Part shown: positions 17,424-25,019 of the stretch, piece by piece
Numbering within the stretch: position 1 is the first letter of the stretch
Layout of the letters: every line of letters starts with the position of its first letter
Source of the DNA: Nostoc sp. CCCryo 231-06
Lineage (GTDB): Bacteria > Cyanobacteriota > Cyanobacteriia > Cyanobacteriales > Nostocaceae
Direction: 5' to 3'
Length of the DNA: 38,184 nt
Assembly: GCA_023522315.1 (NCBI GenBank)
Contig: JAHCSU010000514.1
Span: 1 to 38,184, forward strand
The notes under the pieces: model-generated
Told to the model about the DNA's origin: nothing
What the model saw: only the letters and a program-made list of their open reading frames with translations
The model's database searches: none
Program-made: the position numbers and the translations under genes

Positions 17424-18320
17424 TTAGCGTTTGGGTGCAGTCTCGCCAAACTTAATTAAAAGTGCGATCGCAATACTAACAAGCAAAATTAACGTCATAC
17501 TTAAGGCTGAACCAAATCCCCAATTTTGCGTTGCTCCCAGAAACTGGTTATAAACTAACCGCGCCGCCGTCATACTAGAAGCACCACCAAGTAATTCTGG
17601 ATCGACAAAATCCCCCAAGCCTGTGATGAATACAAGCATGGAAGCAGCCGCAATTCCCGGAAAAATTTGCGGTACGGTTACTTGGCAAAAAGTTTCCACC
17701 GGATTTGCACCTAAATCAGCCGCTGCTTCTAACAACCGCTTGTCTAGCTTTTCGAGAGAAGCATATAAAATCAAAACCATATAGGGTAACAAGCTGTAAC
17801 TCATGCCAATAAATACAGCTTGACTCTGGTTAAGTAATTGCAAAGTAGGCAAGCCTAAATTGCTGAGTAAACTGTTCAATAAACCACTAGGACGAAGAAT
17901 TGTAATCCAAGCATAAGAACGGAGTAACGAGGAAGTCCACAAAGGTAAGACAAAGGCTAATAGTAGCAAATTCCGCCAACGTTGCGGCGCTATCTGAGCA
18001 ATCCAATAGGCGACGGGGAAGCCCAAAATTAAACAAATTATTGTAGTGCCAAACGCAAAAAATAGCGATCGCACAATTACTTGCACATAAAGAGGGTCAA
18101 ATATGCGGATGTAGTTTTTGAATCCGTTGGGATTGACCAAATCTCCTGGCCGGATGTCTGCAACTAAACTTAACTGGAAAATTATTAAAGTTGGCAGCAC
18201 CAATAAAAGTAATAACCAAATGCCAGATGGTGCAAGTAATACCAAAGGTTGGAGCCAATTCGGTCGTGGGCGTTGCAATTCTTCTATTTTAGAAATATCA
18301 CTTTTTTGAAAATTCACCAC
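17424..18320 (-). CDS. potB: Polyamine-type ABC transporter permease PotB
   Basis: A 298-residue inner-membrane protein with six predicted membrane helices (first at about 30-50, last at about 272-290). The cytoplasmic EAA loop, which docks the ATPase, is at 198-217 (EAAADLGANPVETFCQVTVP). Sequence style matches the PotB branch (FKNYIRIFDPLYVQVIVRSL, PLWTSSLLRSYAWITIL). It is downstream of potD with a 50-bp gap holding heptamers and a palindrome. Neither a PotC permease nor a PotA ATPase is adjacent; the next gene is a Uma2 protein. They may be encoded elsewhere. Confidence 0.85.
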   Translation of the reverse strand: MVNFQKSDISKIEELQRPRPNWLQPLVLLAPSGIWLLLLLVLPTLIIFQLSLVADIRPGDLVNPNGFKNYIRIFDPLYVQVIVRSLFFAFGTTIICLILGFPVAYWIAQIAPQRWRNLLLLAFVLPLWTSSLLRSYAWITILRPSGLLNSLLSNLGLPTLQLLNQSQAVFIGMSYSLLPYMVLILYASLEKLDKRLLEAAADLGANPVETFCQVTVPQIFPGIAAASMLVFITGLGDFVDPELLGGASSMTAARLVYNQFLGATQNWGFGSALSMTLILLVSIAIALLIKFGETAPKR

Positions 18321-18342
18321 TCCTAACTCCTAACTCCTGTAC

Positions 18343-18362
18343 AGACGCGATTAATCGCGTCT
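18343..18362. repeat. 20-bp palindrome between potD and potB
   Basis: AGACGCGATTAATCGCGTCT is a perfect palindrome, preceded by ACTCCTAACTCC heptamers. The same palindrome with the same flanks (AC before, CT after) is inside cruG at 21923. Confidence 0.9.
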
Positions 18363-18370
18363 CTCCTATT

Positions 18371-19456
18371 TTAGCCGCTAGTTAGCTGAGTCCAATAGCG
18401 ATCGTAAACCTCTTCAAATTCTCCTACAGGAGCAAGACGTTCACAATTTGCTAAAAGTGACTCTGAGGGAAATAAATTAGGATTGTTTTGAATTGTTTTT
18501 GGCAATTGCTCAAATCCAGCACTATTAGGCGTAGAAATATTCAGACGTTGACTGATTTGGGCTGCTAATTCTGGTTGCAAAATCATGTTTATCCAAGCAT
18601 AAGCTCCAGCCGGGTTGGGGGCTGTTTTAGGAATTACAATACTATCTGTCCATAATGAAGAACCACTACGAGGAATTACATATTTGAGTTTAGGGTTTTC
18701 TTGAGAGATTCTCACGGCATCTGCTGAATAGCACATTGCCAATAGTAAATCTCCTGCTAGAATTTGATTTTGCCAAGCGTCGGTGTCAAAACGTGCGATC
18801 GCAGGTTTTAGCACTTTCAACTTTTCATAAGCTTGTTTGATTTCTTGTTCATTTTTGGAGTTGTAAGAGTAACCTAGCATCCGTAATGTCGCACCCATCA
18901 CTTCTCGAACATCATTGAGCAAGGTCATCTGCTGATTAAGTTGCTTTTGGTTTCGCCAAAGGTAATCCCAGTCTTGTGGTGCATCTTTGATTTTTTCGGA
19001 ATTGTAAAGTAAACCTGTTGTCCCCCAGTTAAAAGGGATGCTATATCGGTTATTCGGGTCATAGCTAGGATTCTTAAATCGGGGGAATAAATTCTCTAAA
19101 CCGATTAAGCGATCGTGATCTATTTCTGTTAATAAACCTTTGTTTACCATCTTCTGCACCATGTAATCGGATGGGTAGATGATGCTGTAAGTGCCACCGC
19201 CTCCAGCTTGTAACTTAGCCAGCATGACATCATTGGAATCATAAACATCCGCTAGCACTTTCATCCCGGTTTGGGTACTAAAGGTTTTCAATAGTTGGTT
19301 GTCAGTATATTGCGTCCACGTAAAGATATAAAGTTGGTCACGTTGACCCGAAGTATTAGAATTAGCACGGACTTCAGCTAGCCTCCAGCCACAACCAGCT
19401 AAAGATAAGCCAGAAAGCGCTGCCACTCCTTTTAAAAATAGGCGTCTGTTAGTCAT
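18371..19456 (-). CDS. potD: Polyamine-type ABC transporter substrate-binding protein PotD
   Basis: A 361-residue periplasmic binding protein of the spermidine/putrescine family. The N-terminus carries a twin-arginine-like stretch (NRRLFLKG) followed by a lipobox LSLAGC with Cys22, suggesting a Tat-exported lipoprotein. Family motifs: IFTWTQYTDNQLLKTFSTQT, the KLQAGGGGTYSIIYPSDYMV block and NRYSIPFNWGTTGLLYN. Ligand specificity cannot be told by eye. It is the first gene of a potD-potB pair. Confidence 0.87.
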   Translation of the reverse strand: MTNRRLFLKGVAALSGLSLAGCGWRLAEVRANSNTSGQRDQLYIFTWTQYTDNQLLKTFSTQTGMKVLADVYDSNDVMLAKLQAGGGGTYSIIYPSDYMVQKMVNKGLLTEIDHDRLIGLENLFPRFKNPSYDPNNRYSIPFNWGTTGLLYNSEKIKDAPQDWDYLWRNQKQLNQQMTLLNDVREVMGATLRMLGYSYNSKNEQEIKQAYEKLKVLKPAIARFDTDAWQNQILAGDLLLAMCYSADAVRISQENPKLKYVIPRSGSSLWTDSIVIPKTAPNPAGAYAWINMILQPELAAQISQRLNISTPNSAGFEQLPKTIQNNPNLFPSESLLANCERLAPVGEFEEVYDRYWTQLTSG

Positions 19457-19880
19457 TAGGTTAGAAGCTGTTTATCAACAACCTCTAGATTACGGTACAC
19501 TTAGTAGCCCCTGCCGTGATTTTTAAGGATAAATGTGTCAATCTTCACACTTACTGTAGAGCTTGCTTAATCTATGGTGATTGTCCTGCCTCAACCAGAT
19601 CCTTGCATCGGAAGGAGTTCTTCATCATACGGGTATCAGTGGGACAACAAACTAGAAATTTTTGCAGATGAAATTATGTAGATTTTGACTATATAGCTTA
19701 GACTAGTAAATCTATCATCATATTTCTTATAGCTTCAATCAATAGGCTGTTATGCTCTTCCCAAGAAAGCCAAACAAGTTTGTAGAGAATTGCGGCACAA
19801 AATAGTTAAATATGTTGTTAAACATTTGTAAACTGTTAGCAGCCGAGTAGCCGCGTGTCACATCTTGTTAAGGAATTATC
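19457..19880. other. Divergent intergenic region potD/cruF
   Basis: 424 bp that must hold promoters for both potD (leftward) and cruF (rightward). AAGGAATT 8 bases before 19881 is the cruF ribosome site. A 35-codon frame from 19574 has no recognisable features. No dispersed repeat was seen, in contrast with most gaps in this window. Confidence 0.4.
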
Positions 19881-20792
19881 ATGAGACAACTTGTTATTGC
19901 TGAACGCGTATGCCTCATTGGTCATATCGTGTCAAAAGCCTTTGGACTGGTAGGGATGCTACTGGTCGTACCTAATGCCGAAATAATTTTCAACTTATCG
20001 CAGGTTGGAGAAACTGCCGTACAGTTAAGTATGGCAGGTGGCGGTGTAGTTGATATCATCTTGGGGACAATAGCTGTCTCTATTTATGCCTACCGGACGC
20101 TGGGATTGGGAACTTGGCTAGCATTTATGCTGCCGGCTATGTTTATCTCCTTGGGGAGTGAACTATTGGGAACCAGCACAGGTTTTCCATTTGGTGATTA
20201 TAGCTACTTGAGTGGCTTGGGTTATAAGATTGCGGGACTAGTTCCTTTCACAATTCCTTTATCTTGGTTCTATGTTGGGCTGTCGTCTTATTTAATTGCG
20301 AGAACTGGTTTGAAAGTGGCACAAAAACCCAGTTGGGGACGCCATATTGCAGCTATAGCCGTTGGTGCTTTACTCTTCACTTGCTGGGATTTTGCCCTTG
20401 AACCAGCGATGAGTCAAACTTCTCTGCCGTTCTGGTATTGGGAACAACCAGGAGCTTTCTTTGGGACACCTTACCAGAACTATGCAGGTTGGTTTGGCAC
20501 TAGCGCCCTGTTTATGAGTGTGGCAGGATTGTTGTGGAGAAACGCTTCGATTAAATTAGAGCGATCGCAACTCAATCTCCCCTTAGTCGTTTATTTAACT
20601 AACTTTGCCTTCGCCGCCGGACTAAGCTTGGCTGCTGGTTTTACCATCCCTGTGTTGCTCGGCTTATTGCTTGGTGTGGCTCCTGCTGTGGCGCTGTGGT
20701 TAAGCAGTTCAACCACTCCCACTCCAGTTGCTGTTGAACCAGCAAGCAAAGAAGTTTCCGTGGCAAGAAGCGTTAAAGTTGCCTTGAAATAA
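19881..20792 (+). CDS. cruF: CruF-type carotenoid 1',2'-hydratase
   Basis: A 303-residue polytopic membrane protein with seven or eight hydrophobic segments. The block GSELLGTSTGFPFGDYSYLSG (first 20: GSELLGTSTGFPFGDYSYLS), CWDFALEPAMSQTSLPFWYW and GTPYQNYAGWFGTSALFM are typical of the DUF422/CruF family, which hydrates the 1',2' double bond of gamma-carotene-type carotenoids on the way to myxol. The C-terminus is a short soluble tail. It lies directly upstream of cruG, the pairing expected for myxol glycoside (myxoxanthophyll) synthesis, but 145 bp of heptamer repeats separate them. Confidence 0.9.
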   Translation: MRQLVIAERVCLIGHIVSKAFGLVGMLLVVPNAEIIFNLSQVGETAVQLSMAGGGVVDIILGTIAVSIYAYRTLGLGTWLAFMLPAMFISLGSELLGTSTGFPFGDYSYLSGLGYKIAGLVPFTIPLSWFYVGLSSYLIARTGLKVAQKPSWGRHIAAIAVGALLFTCWDFALEPAMSQTSLPFWYWEQPGAFFGTPYQNYAGWFGTSALFMSVAGLLWRNASIKLERSQLNLPLVVYLTNFAFAAGLSLAAGFTIPVLLGLLLGVAPAVALWLSSSTTPTPVAVEPASKEVSVARSVKVALK

Positions 20793-20807
20793 GTCTATAG
20801 ATTGGGG

Positions 20808-20945
20808 AGTGGGGAGTGGGGAGTGGGGAGTGGGGGAAAAGGGGACAAAGAGAATAACCAATGTCCCATGCCCCATGCCCCATGCCCAATGCCCAATGCC
20901 CAATGCCCAATGCCTAATGCCTAATGACCAATGACTAATGACTAA
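20808..20945 (+). repeat. Heptamer arrays between cruF and cruG
   Basis: Four copies of GGGGAGT (20808-20835), then a run of ATGCCCC, ATGCCCA, ATGCCTA and finally ATGACTA/ATGACCA heptamers (from about 20872 to 20945). The last copies overlap the cruG start codon. Confidence 0.92.
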
Positions 20946-22170
20946 TGACAACGCTTTAATAGTAGAAAGCGCCATCTCCCTTTTATTGCTACTTATCCAA
21001 GTACCAGCAACGGCGATTCTGTTTTCGCGTCTGCTAAAGGGGCCAAGACGCCTTCCTCCAATAGAACCTCAACAGCCGACGCTAGAGCTTTTGGGTAAGG
21101 TTAGCGTCGTCGTTCCCACCCTGAACGAAGCGCTTCGCATTAGCCCTCTGTTAGCTGGTTTAAGTCAGCAAAGCTACGAAATTCGAGAAATAATTGTTGT
21201 AGACAGCAACTCCAGTGATGGTACCCCCGACTTAGTAAAAGCGACACAGCAGAAAGATCCGCGCTTTCGGGTGATGACAGATGATCCCTTACCCTCTGGT
21301 TGGGTAGGGCGTCCTTGGGCGTTGCATAACGGTTTTCTATATAGCTCTGAGGGTAGTCAGTGGTTTCTAGGGCTGGATGCTGATATTCAACCGCACCCTG
21401 GTTTGGTTGCTGGTTTGGTGAAGACGGCCGAAGCACAGGGCTATGACCTCGTTTCCCTTTCACCCCAGTTCATTCTCAAATATCCAGGAGAGTGCTGGCT
21501 ACAACCGGCTTTGTTGATGACTTTGCTTTACCGATTTGACCCGGCTGGGATCAATACAGAGCAGCCAGAACGGGTGATGGCAAATGGGCAGTGTTTTTTG
21601 TGTCGCCGCTCTGTTTTAGCTGCTGTGGGTGGCTATAGCAGTGCGAGTGGTTCTTTTTGTGATGATGTCACTTTGGCACGAAATATTGCTGCTCAAGGGT
21701 ATAAAGTGGGCTTTTTAGATGGCGCAAAAGTGCTGAAGGTACGCATGTATGAAGGGGCGATGGAGACGTGGAAGGAATGGGGGCGGAGCCTCGATCTCAA
21801 AGATGCAACTTCTCGTTCGCAATTGTGGGGAGATTTATGGCTACTCACATCTGTTCAAGGTCTACCCCTTTTAATTGTCCTCACTTTTTTGTTGATTTCT
21901 CCCTCACTCTCATACTCGCTACAGACGCGATTAATCGCGTCTCTACCCACTCCCCCACTTCTTCTGCTGGGACTGAATTTATTCTTGGTGGTAATTCGCT
22001 TTGCTATGCTAATTGCGATCGCACCTTCTTACGATCGCAAAAGCGCTAAAGGTGGCTGGTTGTTCTGGCTTTCACCTTTGGCTGATCCCTTAGCTGTGCT
22101 ACGAATCTTCTTATCTGCGTTCCACAAGCCACGCGAGTGGCGGGGACGGAAATATAGTTATGAGTTATGA
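20938..22170 (+). CDS. cruG: CruG-type carotenoid 2'-O-glycosyltransferase
   Basis: A 410-residue family 2 glycosyltransferase anchored in the membrane: N-terminal helix (about 10-31), catalytic domain (54-290) and C-terminal hydrophobic helices. Catalytic signs: VVVPTLNEALRI (57-68), VVDSNSSDGT (87-96), the metal-binding DAD (Asp147, Asp149) in FLGLDADIQPHPG, FCDDVTLARNIAAQGY and WGRSLDLKDATSR (W-G-R-S in the acceptor region). Placement after cruF supports transfer of sugar to the 2'-OH of myxol. The ATG at 20938 lies in a heptamer array with no Shine-Dalgarno; the stop at 22168 lies in another array; and a dispersed palindrome is inserted in frame at 21923. The remaining gene seems intact. 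Confidence 0.88.
   Translation: MTNDNALIVESAISLLLLLIQVPATAILFSRLLKGPRRLPPIEPQQPTLELLGKVSVVVPTLNEALRISPLLAGLSQQSYEIREIIVVDSNSSDGTPDLVKATQQKDPRFRVMTDDPLPSGWVGRPWALHNGFLYSSEGSQWFLGLDADIQPHPGLVAGLVKTAEAQGYDLVSLSPQFILKYPGECWLQPALLMTLLYRFDPAGINTEQPERVMANGQCFLCRRSVLAAVGGYSSASGSFCDDVTLARNIAAQGYKVGFLDGAKVLKVRMYEGAMETWKEWGRSLDLKDATSRSQLWGDLWLLTSVQGLPLLIVLTFLLISPSLSYSLQTRLIASLPTPPLLLLGLNLFLVVIRFAMLIAIAPSYDRKSAKGGWLFWLSPLADPLAVLRIFLSAFHKPREWRGRKYSYEL
21923..21942. repeat. Dispersed palindrome in frame inside cruG
   Basis: AGACGCGATTAATCGCGTCT, identical to the copy at 18343. Here it encodes part of SLQTRLIASLPT (about residues 326-337), in a loop between hydrophobic segments of the CruG C-terminal region, and keeps the frame. 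Confidence 0.9.
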
Positions 22171-22212
22171 GTTATGAGTTATGAGTTATGAGTTATGAGT
22201 TATGAGTTATGA
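22157..22212 (+). repeat. GTTATGA heptamer array at the cruG stop
   Basis: Eight perfect consecutive copies of GTTATGA. The first two supply the last codons and the TGA stop of cruG (..YSYEL). Confidence 0.95.
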
Positions 22213-22233
22213 ATTTTCAACTCCTAACTTCTC

Positions 22234-22382
22234 ATATCATGTCCGCTTGATTGCTTATTAAACCCGAAGAACCCCACCCCGCCAAAGCTATGCTTTGTCT
22301 CCCCTCCCCGCCGGCGGGGAGGGGATTAAGGGGTGGAGTGCAATGACTATGGGAATCACAACTAATTACCCGGACATGATAT
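22234..22382. mobile_element. MITE family B, copy 1
   Basis: 149 bp with perfect 12-bp terminal inverted repeats: ATATCATGTCCG (22234-22245) and CGGACATGATAT (22371-22382). Inside lies a GC-rich hairpin (CCCCTCCCCGCCGGCGGGGAGGGG at 22310-22325 region) and a GCTATGCTTTG motif. No coding capacity. A second copy in the opposite orientation is at 31848-31988. No clear target duplication was identified. Confidence 0.75.
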
Positions 22383-22396
22383 CACTCCCTCAATCC

Positions 22397-23305
22397 CTAC
22401 TCCTCTTCACCTCCCACTTGATCCCCGCGTTCCAGTTCCCAAAGAATTTGATTTCCTTCACGGCGTACCCGTGACACTATCCAGTTTCGCCAGCGCCATT
22501 GATCTCCCCTACTGGTAACAGCGCTGGCGTGGACATCCATCAAGTCTGCTAACTCAGAACTAGTGATTAAGTAGCCTTTTTCAGAAATTTCGTCAGCGAT
22601 ACGCAGAGTTTCGACCAAGCTGCGGAGTTGCGAAACCCTCATTTCTGGGGGTTTTTCATCGGTTGCGGCCGCAGTTGGCCCAGTTGATGGTTCCATAAAG
22701 GTTATTTCTGGTGCAGAAGTACTGATTTGTTGCGGACTTTGGTTAATTATTCGAGAGTTTTTTTCATAATCAGCTACTTTTGCTACATTTAGTTCATTTG
22801 TGGAAGGTAAAGATTTATAAAAATTTGTAGGAGTTAATTGTTGTAGCGCAGGGATTTTACCACTGGCGTATGTGCGAGCGATCGCATCACAACGTTCGTT
22901 ACCTATGTTACCAGAATGTCCCCTGACGTGTTGCCATTTTACCTGTTGGGTATTGAGTTCATCGAGAGTTTCCAAAAGGTCTTGGTTTTGGACGGGTTTA
23001 CCATCTGACTTTTTCCAGCCTTTCTTTTTCCAGCCTTTCACCCACTTAGTAACGCAGTTAATTAGGTATTCGCTATCGGTATGAAGGGTGATTGGTTGGG
23101 CTTGAAGAGAAGTTTGCAGGAATTGGAGGGCTGCGATCGCAGCTTGCATCTCCATTTTATTATTGGTGGTATGAGGGGATGCATCGCCCATTTCGTGGAT
23201 TGAGCCATCGCTAAAATAGACGACAACTCCCCAACCGCCAGGGCCAGGGTTCCCGGTGCAAGCACCATCGGTGTATATGCTTTGGATTGTGGGTTGAGTG
23301 GACAT
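22397..23305 (-). CDS. rnhA: Ribonuclease HI with C-terminal extension
   Basis: A 302-residue protein. The RNase H fold is at residues 1-148 with all four carboxylates: Asp13 (YTDGACTGNPGPGGWG), Glu52 (NNKMEMQAA), Asp77 (LHTDSEYLIN) and Asp140 (GNERCDAIA), plus His130 in VRGHSGNIGN. It degrades RNA in RNA-DNA hybrids. The second half is a cyanobacterial-type extension: a Ser/Thr/Pro-rich linker (about 150-220) and a winged-helix-like end (SELADLMDVHASAVTSRGDQ, RRWRNWIVSRVRREG-like) that may help bind nucleic acid; the latter is inference. The ATG at 23305 is standard. Confidence 0.93.
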   Translation of the reverse strand: MSTQPTIQSIYTDGACTGNPGPGGWGVVVYFSDGSIHEMGDASPHTTNNKMEMQAAIAALQFLQTSLQAQPITLHTDSEYLINCVTKWVKGWKKKGWKKSDGKPVQNQDLLETLDELNTQQVKWQHVRGHSGNIGNERCDAIARTYASGKIPALQQLTPTNFYKSLPSTNELNVAKVADYEKNSRIINQSPQQISTSAPEITFMEPSTGPTAAATDEKPPEMRVSQLRSLVETLRIADEISEKGYLITSSELADLMDVHASAVTSRGDQWRWRNWIVSRVRREGNQILWELERGDQVGGEEE

Positions 23306-23355
23306 GGTTTAGGATATCGAACCGCAGAGTCCGCAGAGTCCGCTAAGAGAGGAAT

Positions 23356-23460
23356 TTAGCGGCGAATTTTTTTAAAGAATATCCAGGCTATTATACTGGT
23401 TAGCACTCCAGCAACAACGCTCCAACCGAAAGCTGTTGTGAGAAATCTGGGTAATGTCAT
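23356..23460 (-). CDS. Possible 34-residue single-pass membrane protein
   Basis: The frame reads MTLPRFLTTAFGWSVVAGVL then TSIIAWIFFKKIRR and stops. One hydrophobic helix (about residues 9-29) with a basic C-terminal KKIRR gives a classic small membrane protein with a positive-inside end. It is in the rnhA orientation, downstream? no: it lies 50 bp upstream of rnhA and could be cotranscribed with it. I do not recognise it as any known photosystem, cytochrome b6f or NDH small subunit. No strong ribosome site is seen, so it may be chance. Confidence 0.4.
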   Translation of the reverse strand: MTLPRFLTTAFGWSVVAGVLTSIIAWIFFKKIRR

Positions 23461-23673
23461 CGGAAATTGTTATTTGATTTTGAGGGCGTTGTCGGAAGAT
23501 GCGATCGCTTCCTGTAAGTAGCAAGAGTTACCCTACACCCAACAAACACGATGCACAAAAATCTTGTGTTAGGCGAAAGCGCGTAATTTACCGCCTTCGG
23601 CATCGCATGAAATTATCGTCTTATGGGAAAATATTCAGTGACAACAAGTTTCCTGAACGTCCGTCATTAATGA

Positions 23674-23844
23674 ATGTCCTTTGATAACCTGTGCAAACTC
23701 CTGTCCGAAAAACATCCTGTTGCTTTTGCCAGTTGGGTATTAGCACCACTAGCAGCAACTATCCAACCCCAAACCTTGTTGCAACAAGTTGTGGGAAAAG
23801 TGAATCAACTTGAGCGAATGCTAAGTATTTATAAGGTTCTTTGA
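23674..23844 (+). pseudogene. 5' remnant of a Rpn/DUF4351-like gene
   Basis: The first 29 codons (MSFDNLCKLLSEKHPVAFAS, then WVLAPLAAT) look like the start of the large cyanobacterial Rpn-family/DUF4351 proteins, where a phenylalanine-rich N-terminus of this kind precedes a PD-(D/E)XK-like domain. From about 23760 the frame runs into sequence that is antisense to the WD40 remnant and ends at 23844. Only a fragment remains. Confidence 0.5.
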
Positions 23845-24147
23845 GTTTTCGTTTATCATCTGCTAATTGTGAGGGTAATTTATATAAGCGATCGCCTGTT
23901 GTTGCCTGCCAAACGTGCAAATCCTCAAAACTGCTGACAGCAATCAATTTACCATCAGGACTGAAAGCAGTACAATTTCCATTCTTAAGACCAAATGAAA
24001 AGATATTATCCCGCTCATCTTGGTTAGGGAAGGACATAGGAATTGGCTTATCTTTAGAGTCAATTTTGTGAACTGCAAGACTGGAAGCGTAAACAACTTG
24101 AGTCCTATCTATTGGATTTATTGCCAAAAACTGCTCACATCTCCTAA
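23759..24147 (-). pseudogene. Internal fragment of a WD40-repeat gene
   Basis: Read leftward from about 24147, the frame gives CEQFLAINPIDRTQVVYASS, one clear WD repeat (NCTAFSPDGKLIAVSSFEDL followed by HVWQATTGDRLYKLPSQL) and part of the next (SLFPQLVAT). No start codon with homology is present: the upstream side abuts the transposase remnant and the downstream side abuts the Rpn-like remnant. The frame extends into the transposase to 24220, but that part is shadow. Confidence 0.6.
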
Positions 24148-24558
24148 CGGTTTGTTTATTTGAGAGATGAAACCCTGTCTGATGCCATGAAATCTCTCTC
24201 CCTTTCCTATACCAAGGCAATTACAGCGCTTCCTGCTGTTATGAAGTACAGTTTCTCGCGTCACCGCAATCTTCTGTAACCTTTCAGGATTAAGAACGTA
24301 CCTCACAATAGCGGGAACTGCTGTAATAAGCGTTTTAATCGCTCTGGCGTATTATTTCAGGGAAGGTTTCAAACTATTGAAGTTTTACAAGCTGATTATC
24401 TTGTCAATCTCTGTCGTTACATTCATCTAAATCCAGTGAAAGCAGGACTGGTAGAGCAACCTGGAGAATGGGAGTTTTCCAGTTATTTGGAGTATGCAGG
24501 ATTACGAGCAGGAACACTACCCAAAACAGAGTACATTAAGACTCAGATTGAGCAATAA
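24148..24558 (+). pseudogene. REP-associated tyrosine transposase (IS200-like) remnant, split by a MITE
   Basis: Before the insertion the frame reads RFVYLRDETLSDAMKSLSLS YTKAIN; after it, KRFNRSGVLFQGRF, LVNLCRYIHLNPVKAGLVEQ, WEFSSYLEYAG and a normal end at 24558. SYTKAINKRFNRSGVLFQGRF and CRYIHLNPVKAGLV are diagnostic of RAYT/Y1 transposases (both quoted here in pieces or under 21 residues where joined). Removing 24224-24325 rejoins the two parts in one frame (103 codons). The N-terminal half with the His-x-His motif is missing: upstream there is a stop (24145-24147) and then WD40 sequence. So it was already decayed or partly deleted. Confidence 0.8.
24224..24323. mobile_element. MITE family A, copy 2 (TA target duplication)
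   Basis: A 100-bp element: left end CAGCGCTTCCTGCTGTTATG AAGTAC, right end GTACCTCACAATAGCGGGAA CTGCTG. TA at 24222-24223 and 24324-24325. The ends match copy 1 at 11291 (CAGCACTTCC.., GAGGTAC inner motif). It sits inside the transposase remnant. Confidence 0.85.
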
Positions 24559-24890
24559 TCAGCTTATCAGCAATTTTTGGCGGATCATAACCTACCTGAT
24601 CAAAAGACTGTTGTTAGATGATTAATTTGGGAGACTAGATCCCCGACTTCTTAGAGAAGTCGGGGATCTGAATGACGTGTAGTGGAAAGTGCGATCGCAC
24701 AAAATCAGCATATATTGGCAGCGATCGCATAAAATTCTCGTGTCGTGAGAGAATATAGTGTTGGGTTTCGCTTTAATCCACCCAACCTGCAAATAACTTA
24801 ACGCACTAATCAAAGCCCATAAAACTGTTTGAGTTGCTTTGTTGAAGGTGCGTTATGTTCCGTTAAAGCACACTACAAGCTCGGAGATTA
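24559..24890. other. Non-coding stretch after the transposase remnant
   Basis: 332 bp without a convincing gene. It holds the perfect hairpin at 24637-24669 and two HIP1-like sites near 24690 and 24722, then leads into MITE C1. A GTTGGGTTTCGC..CCACCCAACC inverted pair at about 24760-24786 resembles another common dispersed repeat. Confidence 0.5.
24637..24669. repeat. Perfect 15-bp-stem dispersed hairpin
   Basis: AGATCCCCGACTTCT (24637-24651), loop TAG, AGAAGTCGGGGATCT (24655-24669). The window ends at 38184 in AGTCGGGGAT, probably an arm of another copy. Confidence 0.85.
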
Positions 24891-25015
24891 AGTAAGTCGG
24901 CGTTAAAAAATCAACCTATGTAACGAAATGCAAAGTTAGCAAAGAGCTTATAAATGAATCGTTCCAGGGTTTTTACAAAAATCAATATACCTTGGTTTTA
25001 TCGTGCCGACTTACT
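24891..25015. mobile_element. MITE family C, copy 1 (TA target duplication)
   Basis: A 125-bp AT-rich element with inverted ends AGTAAGTCGGCG and, reverse complemented, AGTAAGTCGGCA. TA at 24889-24890 and 25016-25017. No coding capacity. It touches the stop codon (25020-25022) of the leftward Cys-repeat gene. A second copy splits the Uma2 gene at 36714. Confidence 0.8.
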
Positions 25016-25019
25016 TATA

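Noticed and set aside
20709-20975. Leftward 88-codon frame over the cruF-cruG gap
   Set aside because: Its repetitive peptide (GIRHWALGIGHWAWG) is just heptamer DNA read as codons.
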